DNA from: Aselliscus stoliczkanus
Taxonomy: Eukaryota > Chordata > Mammalia > Chiroptera > Hipposideridae
Reading direction: 5' to 3'
Length of the DNA stretch: 64,000 nt
Assembly (NCBI GenBank): GCA_033961575.1
Contig: CM066732.1
Span: forward strand, 66,130,687 to 66,194,686
The notes under the pieces are model-generated. The model saw only the letters and a program-made list of their open reading frames with translations. It was not told the DNA's origin and ran no database searches. A program made the translations under genes and the position numbers. Numbering within the stretch: position 1 is the first letter of the stretch; each line of letters begins with the position of its first letter. Of the stretch, positions 24,546-36,455 are shown piece by piece.

Positions 24546-25690
24546 CCTTTTCTCTCTCTTTCTTTGTTCCCTTATTATGATGCATATCTTCTAGTAAATA
24601 GGGTGTATGTGTGGCTAATCTTGTTGAGAGTTGATAAGTATAAAATGAGTTTAATCTGGTCTTTCACTTGAGTGGTTGTTTGTTGGCTTTAGATCTTTCT
24701 ATCTGTATGATTTTCTGATGTATTGAAACCCCTCTACCAGGGTTCCACTATGTTCATTGAGATTGTTCACTCAGGTTCCAACATATTTGCCTTGTTACTA
24801 ACTTTTCTGGTGAGACTACAGTGGGTCCGTGTCCAGACTTCACTCGTCACTGTTTAGAACCTAGATTGGAGAAAGAAAAACGCAGAGTTATTCTGGTTCC
24901 TACATCACAGCTGACACATGGCATAGATATAGGGCTTAAATGAAACATCTCACACCTTTGCCACAGGCTGCACACATCACAGACCTTGCACCTCGAAGAT
25001 TCTGATGCGTGCTTTAAAATTCACTTCCTCTATTTCTTGCAGTGCTAAAATGTACCTAAAAATGAGAGGCTGTGTCTTGACTCATAGTCTGCCATTCAGC
25101 GAGGGATCAAAGTATGTTATTTCTTAAGAACTTACGGACTGAAGAATAGACTTGTTCTATATATATAGCATATATGATATTACCCTCTCTATTTCTGCTT
25201 AGGATACTCCTTTTATAAAACACTTCTTGTTTTTAAAGAGAATCTGGGCTCTTCTATATGTGAATTTAATGAAATGCTGCTATAGGTTGGAATTTACTTA
25301 CTTGAAAAGTACCTCAGACTCTTGTTCACGGAGGAAACACTTCTATTACTATTTCTATTATTGTTCTCAATATGGATAGAACCTAGAAATGGAGGGGCCT
25401 ACTTTTAAAAGTAATATAAAAAGACACAGGTCCTTAGCCTTTCAAAACTGAATTTGACATTTATTGATCACCTAGTATAGCAAAGTCTGTAAGATGACAG
25501 GAAAATATTTGAGGAGTGTCTGTATGCTGGTGGGAAAAGTTTCTGCAGCTCTGGAACCTCAAAGACTGTTTTTTGTTCAAATTCCTTGGAAGAGAAAAGA
25601 TCAATGATTGGTTAATTTGACTGTAGCTCAAAATATGTGCAGTAGTACCACTGGAAGAAATGTTGGAATAATGATTTGGGAACACATTCT
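24546..25690. other. Unassigned DNA
   Basis: No gene supported. Positions 25455-25490 (CATTTATTGATCACCTAGTAT) may be a scrap of inverted L2. The rest is unrecognised. Confidence 0.45.
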
Positions 25691-25696
25691 TCCTTG

Positions 25697-26265
25697 TGTT
25701 TTGAGGAGATAAAATTTATATGTAACACTATGAGGTGTACAACATGTTGATTTGATACATTTATATATTGCAGTATGATTACTACCATAGCTTTCGCTAA
25801 CACCTCGATCACATCACATAATTATCATTTCTTTTTTGTGGTGAGAACATTTAAGATCTAGTCCCTTAGCAGTTTTGAAGTATATAATATAGTATTATTT
25901 ATTATAATCATTATGTTATACATTAGATCTGTAGAACTTATTTTCTATTTGCAAGTTGATACCTTTTAACATTTCCCCAATTCCCTCACCCCCCAGGCCC
26001 TGGCAACCACCATTCAAGTCTCTGTTTCTATAAGTTTGGCTTTTTAAGATTTCATATATAAGTGACATTATACAGTACTTGTATTTTTCTGATTTATTGT
26101 GCTTATAATAATGCCCTCAAGATCTATGCATGTTATTGCAAATTGCAGGATTTGCTTCTTTCTCATGGCTAAATAATATTCCAATGTGTAGGTGTGTGTT
26201 TGTGTGTGTGTGTGTGTGTACACACATATATATGTATATATGTTTTTATCCAGTCATCCCTAGGT
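25697..26265 (-). mobile_element. Old LINE-1 3' end
   Basis: Inverted 3' UTR plus the last part of ORF2: GAGGTGTACAACATGTTGATTTG, CCCCAGGCCCTGGCAACCACC, GACATTATACAGTACTTGTA, ATGGCTAAATAATATTCC. A (GT)n/(TA)n tract has expanded at about 26190-26240. 5'-truncated. Confidence 0.75.
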
Positions 26266-27895
26266 GAAAGCAAGTCAGTTCTAATTAACATCGCTGTTGT
26301 GTATTTCATGAAACTTTCATCAAGGAAAGTAAACTTCTGGAAAAGTAAGCAAAAGTTTTTAAGTTATTGATGGTAGACTTTCCCTTCCAAAATTTGGAGG
26401 ATTATAAATTTAACTTATCTAACATGTGTGGTATTGTATTTAAGTAGAAAACACAATGATGTCTATTTTCCAAAAACTAATGTTTTTGAAAATTAATTCA
26501 CACTTTTATACTAAGATTAGATGAAGACATGAAATCAACAATGAGAAAATAAGTTTCATTAAGCCAACATTAATACATTGAAGACAATGTGAAATAGATC
26601 TTATACTATATGTGTCATATATTAAATGAATAAGTGAATTATATGTTAAAAATGATTTATCAAAAAACATTTTATAGCAGCTGATTGAAGATACATATAA
26701 TATTTTTAATCAAAAGAAGGCTGGTTATACATTATGATATTCTAGTAAAAACCATACAATAAAATAGCATGTAAATAAATATTAAAAGAAAGCAAGAAAA
26801 TGAGGAAAACATGTTACAAACATAACAGCAATTATCCAAATGTGAAAAATGTTTACAAATATGTTAGTGTAATAGATAAGTTATATTTGAAAAGTAGAAA
26901 AAGAAGTGTTCAGCTGCAATGTACTGATTATTGTTAGATATTTGCATAGCTGACTCTACAAATAATTTGTAAATTTCATGAGGAAGAATTTATATCATAT
27001 TAGTATTTTATCCCCCCAAAAGTAATAGAATGTTGTACACTAGATGCCAAAAATAGTTGAATTGAGTAAATAAAGTGATTAAGTTCAAAGTTTAAAGCAC
27101 ATTCACCCTCATTAGCAATTCAAAATATTCAAATGTATATATCACTGTATACAATTAGGTAATTTTCTTTCCAACAATGCAGAGTTACTCTGTATATTCA
27201 AAGAAATATATATATAAATATATATTCAAAGGAAAAGCTTCTGACACAAGCTCAGCAAAGGCACAGAATAATGCAGCTCTAGGGAGCTAGATGTACAGAC
27301 CAAAGCATAATCTTACCAGAGTGTGCATCCTTCAGGATGAATTATTTTTAGTGTTTAGGTCAGTGTTTAATGTTTAGGAAAGAGCCAGTGGTAGGTCTAT
27401 CCACTCAAACCACAAGGACTTAGACTAGGAACAGATGAATTCTATTCTGCAAAGCATTTGACTATTATTGGAACAATGAAAAGGGTACTGGACAGCTCAA
27501 AGCAATAAAGGTCAAATACAGAAACCGTTACTCACCAACGAAAATAATAATAGTAAAATATACATTTTATATAGTGTTGTGATGTGAGAGCATAGGTACA
27601 CGAGTATATTGATAGTAAATTGCCTCAGTTTTTTTAGGAGAGCAGATTTGTCATATGTAATATGTGCTATAAAATCACTCATGTATTTCACCAATAAAAT
27701 GCTACTTGGGAAATGAACTACAAGGAGTCTGTCCCCCACTTCCTCTGTCCCTTATTTTATCAAAACATTCCTAGGAGTAATATTTATCATTTTGAATATT
27801 TTTTTAAAACCCTCAAAGGGCCAATAAGGCTAAGTAAATTATGTACATCCTGCAAAATATGAGATAGTAAGTATGTAATAAATGAAAACCTCTCA
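26266..27895. other. Unassigned AT-rich DNA
   Basis: No gene or repeat recognised. Positions 27201-27233 are a near-palindromic AT stretch flanked by ATTCAAAG-type repeats. Confidence 0.5.
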
Positions 27896-27899
27896 AGAG

Positions 27900-28380
27900 A
27901 AAGGACTATACTTTTGGTTTTTTTTCCTTCTTTTCAACAATTATTTGTTCGCTTATTTGTTTTTTTCAATTGCATGAGTAATACAAGGTAGTCCCATTCC
28001 CAGTTTGGCCTAGCAAGTTTCTCACAGATCAAGCCTTCTACAGATAACAGCCATAAACACTGGAAAATATTATAAAAAGCAACTTCTTGAAGGCATTAGA
28101 GAATAAACAACAGCAAAAACATAGATACGGTGAAGAATTTACTTGGATAAAAAGAATTCCAGGAATTCAGTATCCTATTTTTATGACTTTTATTTTAAGG
28201 CAGTTCCATCTGTGCCTTGGGGGATATCTAAAGCTCCAAGGAAAACCTTGCACTCTTATTGACTCAAAGAACCAGAGGACAGGATTTGGAAAAATATAAC
28301 CACTAGGATGTAAGGGAGAAAACAGAAGGTGGTAGCCAGAGGGGTGGGGTACCCAAATCTGTACATGAACTCAGCCTCAG
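27900..28380 (+). repeat. LINE-1/HAL1-like remnant, part 1
   Basis: Segments such as GAAGGCATTAGAGAATAAACAACAGC resemble the ORF1 region of old LINE-1/HAL1 elements in plus orientation. It is probably continued after the LTR, at 28917. Assignment by general resemblance only. Confidence 0.35.
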
Positions 28381-28916
28381 TACCTGTCTGATACTTGACC
28401 ATATATATCAGCTTCCAAGTGCTACTGTACAAATCAGTACACAAACTCAAAACAACACAAACTCATTAACTTACAGTCATGGTGGTCATAGTTCAGAGAG
28501 TGTCTCACCAGGTTAAAATCAAGATGTTGGCACAGTTCTCAAGGAGAATCCACTTGCTTCCCTTTCCTATCTTCTAGAAGCTGTTCACATTCCTTGGCTT
28601 TAGACCCTCTTTCTCCATCTTCAGAGCCAGCAATATTGCATCTCTCTGACCATTTTTCCATAGTCACATCTCTCTCTGACTCTGACCGTAACTGAGAAAG
28701 GTTGGTTCTCTGCTTTTAAGGCTGCATGTGGTTAAGCTGGGCACACTTTCACACCCAGGATACTACTCCTATCCCATGATCCTTATTTTCATCACAGCTT
28801 TAAAGTCTCCCTCTCTCTCTTTTCTTTATGTAAGGTTTCGTATCCACAGGTCCCAAGGATTTGGACAAGAGTTATCACTGGGAGGCCATTATTCTGCCTC
28901 CACACCACACATGTAA
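28381..28916 (-). mobile_element. MaLR-like LTR
   Basis: Inverted MLT1-type layout: AACAACACAAACTCATTAACTTACAG (the part near the LTR poly(A) end), AAATCAAGATGTTGGCACAG, CCTTGGCTTTAG, and a distal half to about 28916. The parts occur in the order expected for an ERVL-MaLR LTR read on the minus strand. Ends approximate, internal sequence absent. Confidence 0.55.
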
Positions 28917-29410
28917 GGCACAGCTCGGGGTACGTAGCTAAGACTAAAAGAAATACAAAATATACTGGAATTCTACCACGGGGGAGACTGAGATTTACAG
29001 ATATGAGTTCAGCCTATTAAACTGCCTGCTAAAAGGAGAACACACGCACGCACACACACACGCACTCACACACACACACTACTTTTCTGGGTTCAAGATA
29101 ATATCCGATATTACTTGAATTACAAAGGGAATAGGAAACATGATCCACTCCGAAGAGAAACAATCTGTGGAGCCAAATCAAATGTGAGATGACTCAAATG
29201 TTGGGATTAACAAACAAGGATTCTGATAAAGCAGATCTTACAATTATGCTCCAGGATACAAGAGAAGCTGTGCTCACCAAGAATGACAAATAGCAAATAT
29301 ATAGCAGAGAAATTGAAATGATACAATAGGACCAAATGCAAATCCTAGAACTGAAATATATAAATAACACATATTTTTTAATATTCAAATTGGCAATTTG
29401 TACCCTTTTT
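28917..29410 (+). repeat. LINE-1/HAL1-like remnant, part 2
   Basis: GACTCAAATGTTGGGATTAAC and CCAAATGCAAATCCTAGAACTGAAA match the order of an old LINE-1 ORF1 region (coiled-coil coding part) on the plus strand. All frames are broken. A CA-rich microsatellite interrupts it at 29040-29079. Confidence 0.5.
29040..29079. repeat. (CA)n-type microsatellite with CG interruptions
   Basis: CACACGCACGCACACACACACG-like imperfect repeat. Confidence 0.9.
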
Positions 29411-30070
29411 CCTAGTCTCATGAAATGACTGGAAATAAAAAAACAAACTAGAACTTCTGTTCTGCTGCTGAAATCAGGACCCGGGACTTAGAGAACTTTC
29501 TGTAAAATGTCTGTATTATACGAAGCAGATGGTCAGGTTGAAGGAAAAGACCACTAATGCTGAAACCTCTATGGTGTCATACCAGAAAAGGGGTGATTCC
29601 CAGAGAAACATGCAATAATTCACCCCCCCCCCAATGTAATCCCAAGCTAAGGGCAGCAGTTGTGAGAGTAAGGACTTTGGGTGGGGAGTTCTGTGAAAAT
29701 GGGAGGGGACACACTGAAGAATATTGAGTGACCTCAAAAAATGTACCTCCGGGGCTGCTCATCCCCAGATTTTACTGAGCACTCAAAAGGTCATTGAGGG
29801 ATTAGATGTCATAGTCTCCTGGTATTGCTAGTATGAAAATGAGGGGAGGTAGAATCTCTAACTAATTTCATCACTCAGGGGTGAAAGCCACTAAGATGAT
29901 GACCAGCTTTTTTGTATAATGCTCCTTTCCACTGGTAACTACAGCTCTTAATGAATGTGATCACTAAGAAACCAATGCAATGGAGAAATGATTAGAAGAG
30001 AAAGAAAAACTTATATGAAAAATGGTCAATTCAGAAAAAAAAAAGTCTGGCTGCTTTTCGGATTTTGAAA
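29411..30070. other. Unassigned DNA
   Basis: No gene recognised. A C homopolymer of about 11 bases lies at 29622-29632. Confidence 0.5.
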
Positions 30071-30074
30071 GGTT

Positions 30075-30475
30075 GAGGGGTGGAGGCAAAGTGGAAAATA
30101 AGAGATGAGTTACGACAATCCTGCAATAGCCCAAGAAAAGGTGATGGTTTTGATCTTATGAAAGCAGTAGGGAGGAAATACTTGGATGAATTAGCAACGA
30201 GTGTAGAGAAGGCCATGGTTAACTGTTGGCTATAGAAAGTGAGGGAAGAGAGGAAACAGGCACCTAAGACCACTGACTGAAATATCAAGGCCAGGAAGAA
30301 TAACTCTTTGGTAGATGAAATCACAGTGTATTTTGGAAACATTGAGTTTGTGATCCCCATTAGACATTCAAGTGAAAATGTCAAGCGGACTGTCTTGATT
30401 TCAGTGGCAATGTCAGGCCTGAGGATATAAATCTGGCAAGTGTCACCACCTAGAGTCATGGGAATAGACACTGCA
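30075..30475 (-). repeat. L2 fragment
   Basis: Inverted L2: CAATCCTGCAATAGCCCAAG, GTTTGTGATCCCCATTAGACATTCAAGTG, GAGGATATAAATCTGGCAAGTGTCA follow the L2 order (CAATAGTCCAGG, GATGCCTATTAGACATCCAAG, ...). The 146-codon minus frame here is a non-coding by-product or faint echo of L2 coding sequence. Confidence 0.65.
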
Positions 30476-30850
30476 TTGCTTAAGGTCTCTATATGAATCC
30501 TATTCCACAGAAATCAATGACATAGGTAGTCAATTCTTACTGTCTTAGAAAAAGATTTTCCTTTTGTAACCAAAAAGTTAATATCCAAGACAAAGTCAAT
30601 GTAATCTTTAGTTCATAGGCTTTTCATATATTGAAGCAAGAATACCAGCACCTCCCTGAGAGATGATCATCTAATGTTTATAAAAATATGCCATGATTTA
30701 TGAGGAAGTTTCAACCAGTCTCCAGCATTTTGATTCATCCCTTGCATTTCAGATTTGCAAACCCAAACTTGTATTCTAAAGAACACAAATCTTCTAATAT
30801 GCTTCTATTGCACTCTTAAGGCTTGCCAGAGCTTTAGTTCCAAAGAGGAA

Positions 30851-30983
30851 CTTTTGTTTTTTATTTGTTTTGTTTTGTTTTGTTTTTTTGAGGGCAGCGT
30901 CACTGGCCCTCATATGTGGAACCCAAACTGGGGCTGCTGGCTTCCCAAGCCAGCGCTTAACCACCGTGCCACTTGGCCGGCCC
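30851..30983 (-). mobile_element. Short tRNA-like SINE, copy 4
   Basis: Inverted SINE with a (TTTTG)n-type tail, body from GAGGGCAGCGTCACTGGCC to CTTGGCCGGCCC. CCAAAGAGGAA repeats at 30840-30850 and 30984-30994 as the TSD. The B-box region is diverged (AACCCAAACTGGGG). Confidence 0.9.
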
Positions 30984-30994
30984 CCAAAGAGGAA

Positions 30995-31745
30995 GTTTTT
31001 CTTCTATTTGTATTTATGTGATAGAAGGGAATCTTGTTACTGACAGATTGTTATTGTAGCAAATTTGGCAAATACAAAAACAGATTTAAAAATTCATGAA
31101 TGTATTTTTGGTTATAAAGTTTAAAAGACTTTGCTCCTGTTTATTCAGAATATGATACTGACATACATATAAATCAGATTATTGTGAGAAAGCTTTCTGA
31201 ATTATTCACATGTATATTTTAAATAATAAAATATTGTTATGGCTACATCTCAATGGACATGTACAAGTCTCTCCATTATATTAGATTTAACTGTTAATGG
31301 GCACAGAATACATTATTCAGTTACAAACAATGAACGATAAACTGTTAAACTGCAATAAATATAGGTTATATTTTGTGATTTTTTTTGAAATTTAGAAAAA
31401 TTGAACTGTGAACTGTTCCAGCACTGAATAATTTCTGGACTCTACAGTGCTCAACATGCCTGCTGCTATACTGGTTATGTGGTTCATCCTGCAGAGTTCT
31501 TTACTGAAGTGATCTCAAGTGTCCATAACTATGTTAAATTTTTCACCCTCTGATGGCACAGTCATCAATAACCACAATCCATTCATTTTATCACCTTTTC
31601 ACTTCCTTCCTAAGCCAGCTTAAATTCTGAGGCCAATTACTGTAACAGCTCCTTTACATATCTCAAACCTCTTGTCTTGCTCTCAGTTTGCCAAAATTGC
31701 TTGGCAAAACCCAAGGCCTGGTTTGTATGTACAACTTCTAAACTG
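30995..31745. other. Unassigned DNA
   Basis: No gene or repeat recognised with confidence. Confidence 0.5.
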
Positions 31746-31747
31746 AA

Positions 31748-32222
31748 AACACACACACAGCACCACCACCATGACCATCACCATCACCGTCGCCACCAGC
31801 AGCACCAGAACCACCACCAGCACCACCAACACCACCATCAGCACCATCACCACCACCACCACCAGCACCATCAGCAACACCACCACCACCACCATCACCA
31901 CCAGCACCACCACCACCAGCACCACCAGCACCACCACCAGCAGCACCACCACCACCAGCACCACCACCACTACCACCAGCACCACCACCACCACCAGCAC
32001 CACCACAACCACCACCACCACTATTACCACCACCACCACCACCATCATCACCACCATTGTGACCACCATCACCAGCAGCAGCACCACCACCAGCAGCAGC
32101 ACCACCACCAGCAGCAGCACCACCACCACCAGCACCACTACCACCATCACCACCATCACCACCACCACCACTATTACCACTACCACCACCACCACCACCA
32201 CTATTACCACCACCAGCACCAT
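31748..32222. repeat. Imperfect CAC/CAG trinucleotide array
   Basis: About 470 bp of CAC, CAG, CAT and TAC triplets. Higher-order units are visible: an ACCAGCAGCAGCACCACC block occurs three times at about 32065-32120, and CTATTACCAC blocks recur near 32020, 32170 and 32200. Because the triplet phase is kept, long open frames arise in several phases: His/Gln-rich 31677-32294 and Thr/Ser-rich 31771-32577 on the plus strand, Val-rich on the minus strand. None has a flanking protein domain, so I treat this as a satellite-like array, not a gene. Confidence 0.9.
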
Positions 32223-32477
32223 GCTGAATGTTTGTGCTTTAAATTCAAGGACAATAACCTCAAAGAGGCTCTTAAGGCTGCCCATACTCGGTAGTGCTGG
32301 TCCAATACTCTTCCATTCTCATAGACAACTACACACATTCTGCTCTATTTTTAAAGTACTCATACTTCCCCCACCACATTCTGATAATCCTCCAACTTTC
32401 CTGAGAATACAGAGTAATCAAGAGAATATTCTAAACTCCCACCATCATAGTTACCAAACCAGTGAAGAGGAACAGAA

Positions 32478-32930
32478 TATGTCACCACAAAATATGCCCC
32501 TCTGGAGTGTGGATTATTTTGAGATGAAGGCGATCAAGACCCAGGGTGCTCAGGAAAAACTTTTACCTCTTCTTTAACCTAAAATGATTTAGATAGGACT
32601 ACTGAACCAGAAAGAGAGATTTTACAGTAATAACTTTTTTATTTGAAAGACCAGGAAAACTTCTAATTACATCATCTGCTCTTCTTATCCTCCTGTGAAT
32701 TACTTTCCCCCGCCCGCCCCCACTTTGAAATCCCAGACCTCATTCCATTCCTTAGCTTAGATGGTATATAAGTCTCAACTGCCTGATTTACCCTTGAGTC
32801 TCATACCTTTGGGGCTCCTGTATAAAATTAAATTTGTTTTTTCTCTTAAAAATCTGTCTTATGTTGATTTAATTATTAGACCAGCTGAAGAACCTAGAAA
32901 AGGGAACTCTTTGCTCTTACATGAGCAGCT
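32478..32930 (+). mobile_element. LTR, plus strand
   Basis: Begins near TGTCACCACAAAATATGCCCC and contains CTGGAGTGTGGATTATTTTGAGAT, GGTATATAAGTCTC (TATA box of the LTR promoter near 32763), and a downstream CTCCTGTATAAAATTAAATTTG and GACCAGCTGAAGAACCTAG end, in the usual U3-R-U5 order. Solo, with no gag/pol/env. Exact 3' end not fixed. Confidence 0.7.
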
Positions 32931-32939
32931 GTGTCTTTC

Positions 32940-33380
32940 CTTTCCTTAATGGATAGATATTGTTGTCTTTATCTAAGACCAACTCCTCCACTTGTTACTC
33001 TCATCTAGTCAAGGACATTGTCCAGCGATCCCTTTTTCTCATGTATTATTGATTGCTTATCCTCTTCCCTGGATCATTTTCATTAGCATACACACATTGT
33101 GTAATTTCTTCCATCTTAAAAAGAATCTATTTCATTCTATTTTTCATTTAACTACAGTTCCACATCTGTACTCCTAACAATTCCCTTGGACAGAATGGTC
33201 TATGTTATCTTAAATTTTTCTGTCCTTTCTCTCTTCAACTTACACCAGCTAGGCTTTTGTCCTCACGACTCCACAGAATTTGTTGGTTTGCATATCACCA
33301 ATGTCTTCCACACTGATACATCCACTGGTTATTTCCAGTCGTCATTTTGCTTGACCTTAGTCTAAGGGTGATGGTGTGCT
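32940..33380 (+). repeat. L2 fragment, part 1
   Basis: Plus-strand L2 from its reverse-transcriptase-proximal region: TTTCTTCCATCTTAAAAAG, GCTAGGCTTTTGTCCTCACGAC, CATATCACCAATGTCTTCCACACTG and TTGCTTGACCTTA. Broken by an LTR and continued at 33928. Confidence 0.65.
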
Positions 33381-33384
33381 TTTC

Positions 33385-33927
33385 AATATTTAACAATTTA
33401 ATTTATTTTTCTTTTTATTCTTTCTTCTTCCCTCCTACTGGGTTTAATAACTAGGTTTCCTTGAGGCTACATGCATACCTCGTTAAAATGATTAATTGCC
33501 AGAAAGGTGATCTGAAAGAAACTGAGTCAGTCCTCAGATGGCTGGATGCCAGCAACCAGACTACAATTCTGGACTGCGATTTTCTATCAGATGACATATG
33601 AATCACCCCTCCAACTGGGTTAGAGATAACGATCGTGGAGCAAACTGGACTCCAGGAGATTTTCACCCCGACATCAGCACCAAGGAGTCACATGAATAAC
33701 TGTGACTCCTTGAATAACTCCCCCTTTCCTTTGTTCTTCCTTTTCTTGTGTACCTATTCATCTCCTTGACTATTTTCGAAAGGGAGAAGGTGGCCTTTGA
33801 GATGGTAGTCCACCATCTTCCCGGAATGCTGGCGTTTTGAATAAGCCTACATTTCTCTCCATCAACCCTTGTCTCTCGATCATTGGCTCCCAAGCGGCAA
33901 GCAGCCAAAACCTGAGTTGGTAACATG
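33385..33927 (+). mobile_element. ERV1-type LTR inside the L2
   Basis: About 0.54 kb. The 3' part TTGAATAAGCCTACATTTCTCTCC, CCTTGTCTCTCGATCATTGG and CCTGAGTTGGTAACA is typical of gammaretrovirus-like LTR R-U5 ends. It interrupts L2 between CTTGACCTTAG and GAGCAGTGTTTGACACAG. The 5' boundary is uncertain by about 30 bp and no TSD was resolved. Confidence 0.65.
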
Positions 33928-34490
33928 AGCAGTGTTTGACACAGATAATAAATTTGGTCCCTAAAATATTTTGTTTCCTTGTGTACTTTCACGTGTTTTT
34001 TTGCTTTATTTCATGGACTACTTCTTCACAACCTCCTTTACTGATTCATCCTTGTCCCTCAATCAATCATTTCCTTTCTCATGCTTCAAGGGCTCAGGTT
34101 TTGAATCTCTTCTCTTTGGAACTCTAGTGAATATAGATAAAGTGGTTGACTGGCTTTAGTCCCAAGACTTTCAAAGCTGTCTGTACAATGGCGACTCCAA
34201 AAATTATAGCTCTAACCCAGATCCTACCCTTTTTTCCAAACTTATATACCTATCTCCCTGCTTAGCATAACAACTAGTTAGTGCAAGAGCCCTCTCCAAC
34301 TTAACATCCAACAAAACCCCAATTCTTGATATCACTTTTCCTACCCTGTTTCTCCTCAGGTTTTCTCCATCTAATTAAATCTTTTCTTGCAGTGTCTCAG
34401 ACTTAAAACTTTACTGCCTCCCTTCTCTCACTTTCTACATCTCATCTATTATCACAGCTTGTTAGCTATTGTAAAAACAAATGAAAACTA
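33928..34490 (+). repeat. L2 fragment, part 2
   Basis: Resumes with GCAGTGTTTGACACAGATAAT and runs through CTTCTCTTTGG, CAACTTAACATCCAACAAAACC and CTTGATATCACTTTTCC, in L2 consensus order. The reading frame is broken. Confidence 0.65.
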
Positions 34491-35280
34491 AAAAGAAGAG
34501 GCTTAATTCTTTCTATTGAAAGTAAGGGAAGAGCTTTCTCCCTGCCCCCCTCCCTTTTTCTTAGAGCATTTACTTTAGAAAACCTGTAATTTTAAATATT
34601 TCCCTTGAAAATGTACAAAACACATTTTGAAAACTATATAGGCCTATCGCAATTTTTATGACACAGGAATGTCTTCCTTAAGAACCAGAAACCATCTCTT
34701 TGAAATATAAACATTTTTGTAGGAAGGTAGGGGAGTGACTTCTGTGACACTTTGCTCCACGTTGCAAAACTGCTTCCAAGCATAAAGATATAAGAATCTT
34801 GTTTCTCCTCTGGATAAAGCTGATTAGCTAACACAGACGATCACTTCCGTTACCAGGTAAAATTAGAAAGAACTGCATGTGACAAATGGTGCTGTCAAGT
34901 CCTGTCACTTGAGGACTAGTTATTGTTCATCTTTAAAACATGTAAGATAATGGGTTGTGTCTGCTTTACTAAATATTAATAAAAGGGTAAGACGTCCTGT
35001 CTGCAGCCTCTTAGCAGATTGCTTATGATTTGCATTATATTCTATCTTAATACTTATTCAATAATAAAACTTTCTTTTCTTTACCACCTTGGTGGTGAGG
35101 ATTTCTGGGTTGAGAGAAGACTTTGTTTTCAGTTTTAGTTTGCCAAAAATGCATCTTCAAATAAACCTAGAATCTACAACTTCTTACAATTCTAATTCCT
35201 GCCACTTGCTCCAAGCCACTTGCTTATCTCACTAGAATTATTAAAATGTCACCTAATTAGCTTCTGTCTTGCAGCCTTTG
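34491..35280. other. Unassigned DNA
   Basis: No supported gene. A sequence near 35030-35110 has LTR-like end features (AATAAAACTTTC, then TTGGTGGTGAGGATTTCTGGG), but I could not delimit an element. Confidence 0.4.
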
Positions 35281-35295
35281 CCTCCTTAAATTTTT

Positions 35296-35397
35296 CTTTT
35301 TTTTTTTTAGGGCAGTGTCACTGGCCCTCATATGTGGGACCGAACCGGGGCCGCTGGCTTCCCAGGCCAGCGCTTAACCTCCGCGCCACTCGGCCGG
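35296..35397 (-). mobile_element. Short tRNA-like SINE, copy 5
   Basis: Inverted SINE, the least diverged of the five: GGCAGTGTCACTGGCCCTCA, CGAACCGGGGCCGCTGGC, CGCGCCACTCGGCCGG. CCTCCTTAAATTT repeats at 35281-35293 and 35398-35410 as a perfect TSD. Confidence 0.93.
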
Positions 35398-35410
35398 CCT
35401 CCTTAAATTT

Positions 35411-36025
35411 TATTGTAATGAAGAGAACCAAAGTTTTGCACCCTGAAGCTGTCTTTTGGGAAATTGATTTTAAGCTGTTTATTAAGAAACAAAAGACTCA
35501 GAAAGAACCTTTGGCCTTTCCCACTGTCCTGCTCAAGAGATTCAGACAGAAAAAAACCTGCTCTAGGAAGGAAATCTTAGGATGGTGTCTTAGCCTAATT
35601 TGAATTAAGTTTGGTAAACAGGGGGGCTTCAGGCAGGGGTCTATTAGCTAGATACTCTGTGTCCTGTTGTTTCTGGGTTGCTTAGCAAGAATTTGACTGC
35701 CATGTATGTTCTCTTCCACAAGTACCTCTCCTCTTCCACAAATCACACATTGTCACTTCTGAAATTAAATACTCCATTCCCCACGCCTTTCCTCATTTGT
35801 CCAAAAATGTTATATATATCCAATGTTGTCTTACTAAGATTAGAATTTAATGCTTATGTGAATTCCCCATGCGCATGTATTAAAAATTTGATTTCCTCCT
35901 GTTAATCTGTCTGTTAATTTGATATTGGCCCAGCTAGAATTTAGAAGGTGGGAGGAAAAGTATTAATTTTTTTTCACCCCCAAAGCAACAGTATAGCTAG
36001 ATCTTTTAAATCATAAAATAGATCA
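35411..36025. other. Unassigned DNA
   Basis: No gene or recognised repeat. The 75-codon frame at 35678 has no domain. Confidence 0.45.
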
Positions 36026-36029
36026 TACT

Positions 36030-36455
36030 GTTCCTCTTCTCCAACATCAAGTTTTTATACAAAATTATTATAATCCATAGAAAAATTAAAAGAAACATAC
36101 AATGTGTATAAAATTAGCCTAAATTTACCAACTGTTAACTTTTGCAACATTCTCTTATCTCTTAGTATAGTATTGTGTGTGTGTGCGTGTGTGTGGTGTA
36201 CATATACACACAATAGTATATAATATATAATAGTATAATATATAATAGTATATCATAATATATAGTATAATATAGAATATATAACCATATTACTCTATAT
36301 TCTACATATATAATATGTTATATATATATATATATACTTTTTGATCCATTTTAAAGTAAATTACAGCCATTATTATAATTCATCCCTAAGTACTTCAGCA
36401 TGTATCAATTAAGAACAAAGACATTTGCCTACATAACCACAATACCATAACATCA
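36030..36455 (-). mobile_element. Old LINE-1 3' UTR, part 1
   Basis: Inverted LINE-1 M-type 3' UTR: CCAACTGTTAACTTTTGCAACATTC before, and TTTGATCCATTTTAAAGTAAATTACAG, CCTAAGTACTTCAGCATGTAT, AAGAACAAAGACATTTGCCTACATAACC after a large AT/GT expansion at about 36170-36340. Continues at 36906. Confidence 0.75.
36170..36340. repeat. GT and TA/TAG-rich microsatellite
   Basis: GT run, then repeated ATAATATATAATAGTAT-type units, then (TA)n. It expanded inside the LINE-1 3' UTR. Confidence 0.85.

Noticed and set aside
31677..32577. Histidine-rich and Thr/Ser-rich open frames of 205 and 268 codons
   Set aside because: They are produced by the phase-preserving triplet array. The flanking codons show no domain, and similar frames occur in several phases and on the other strand.
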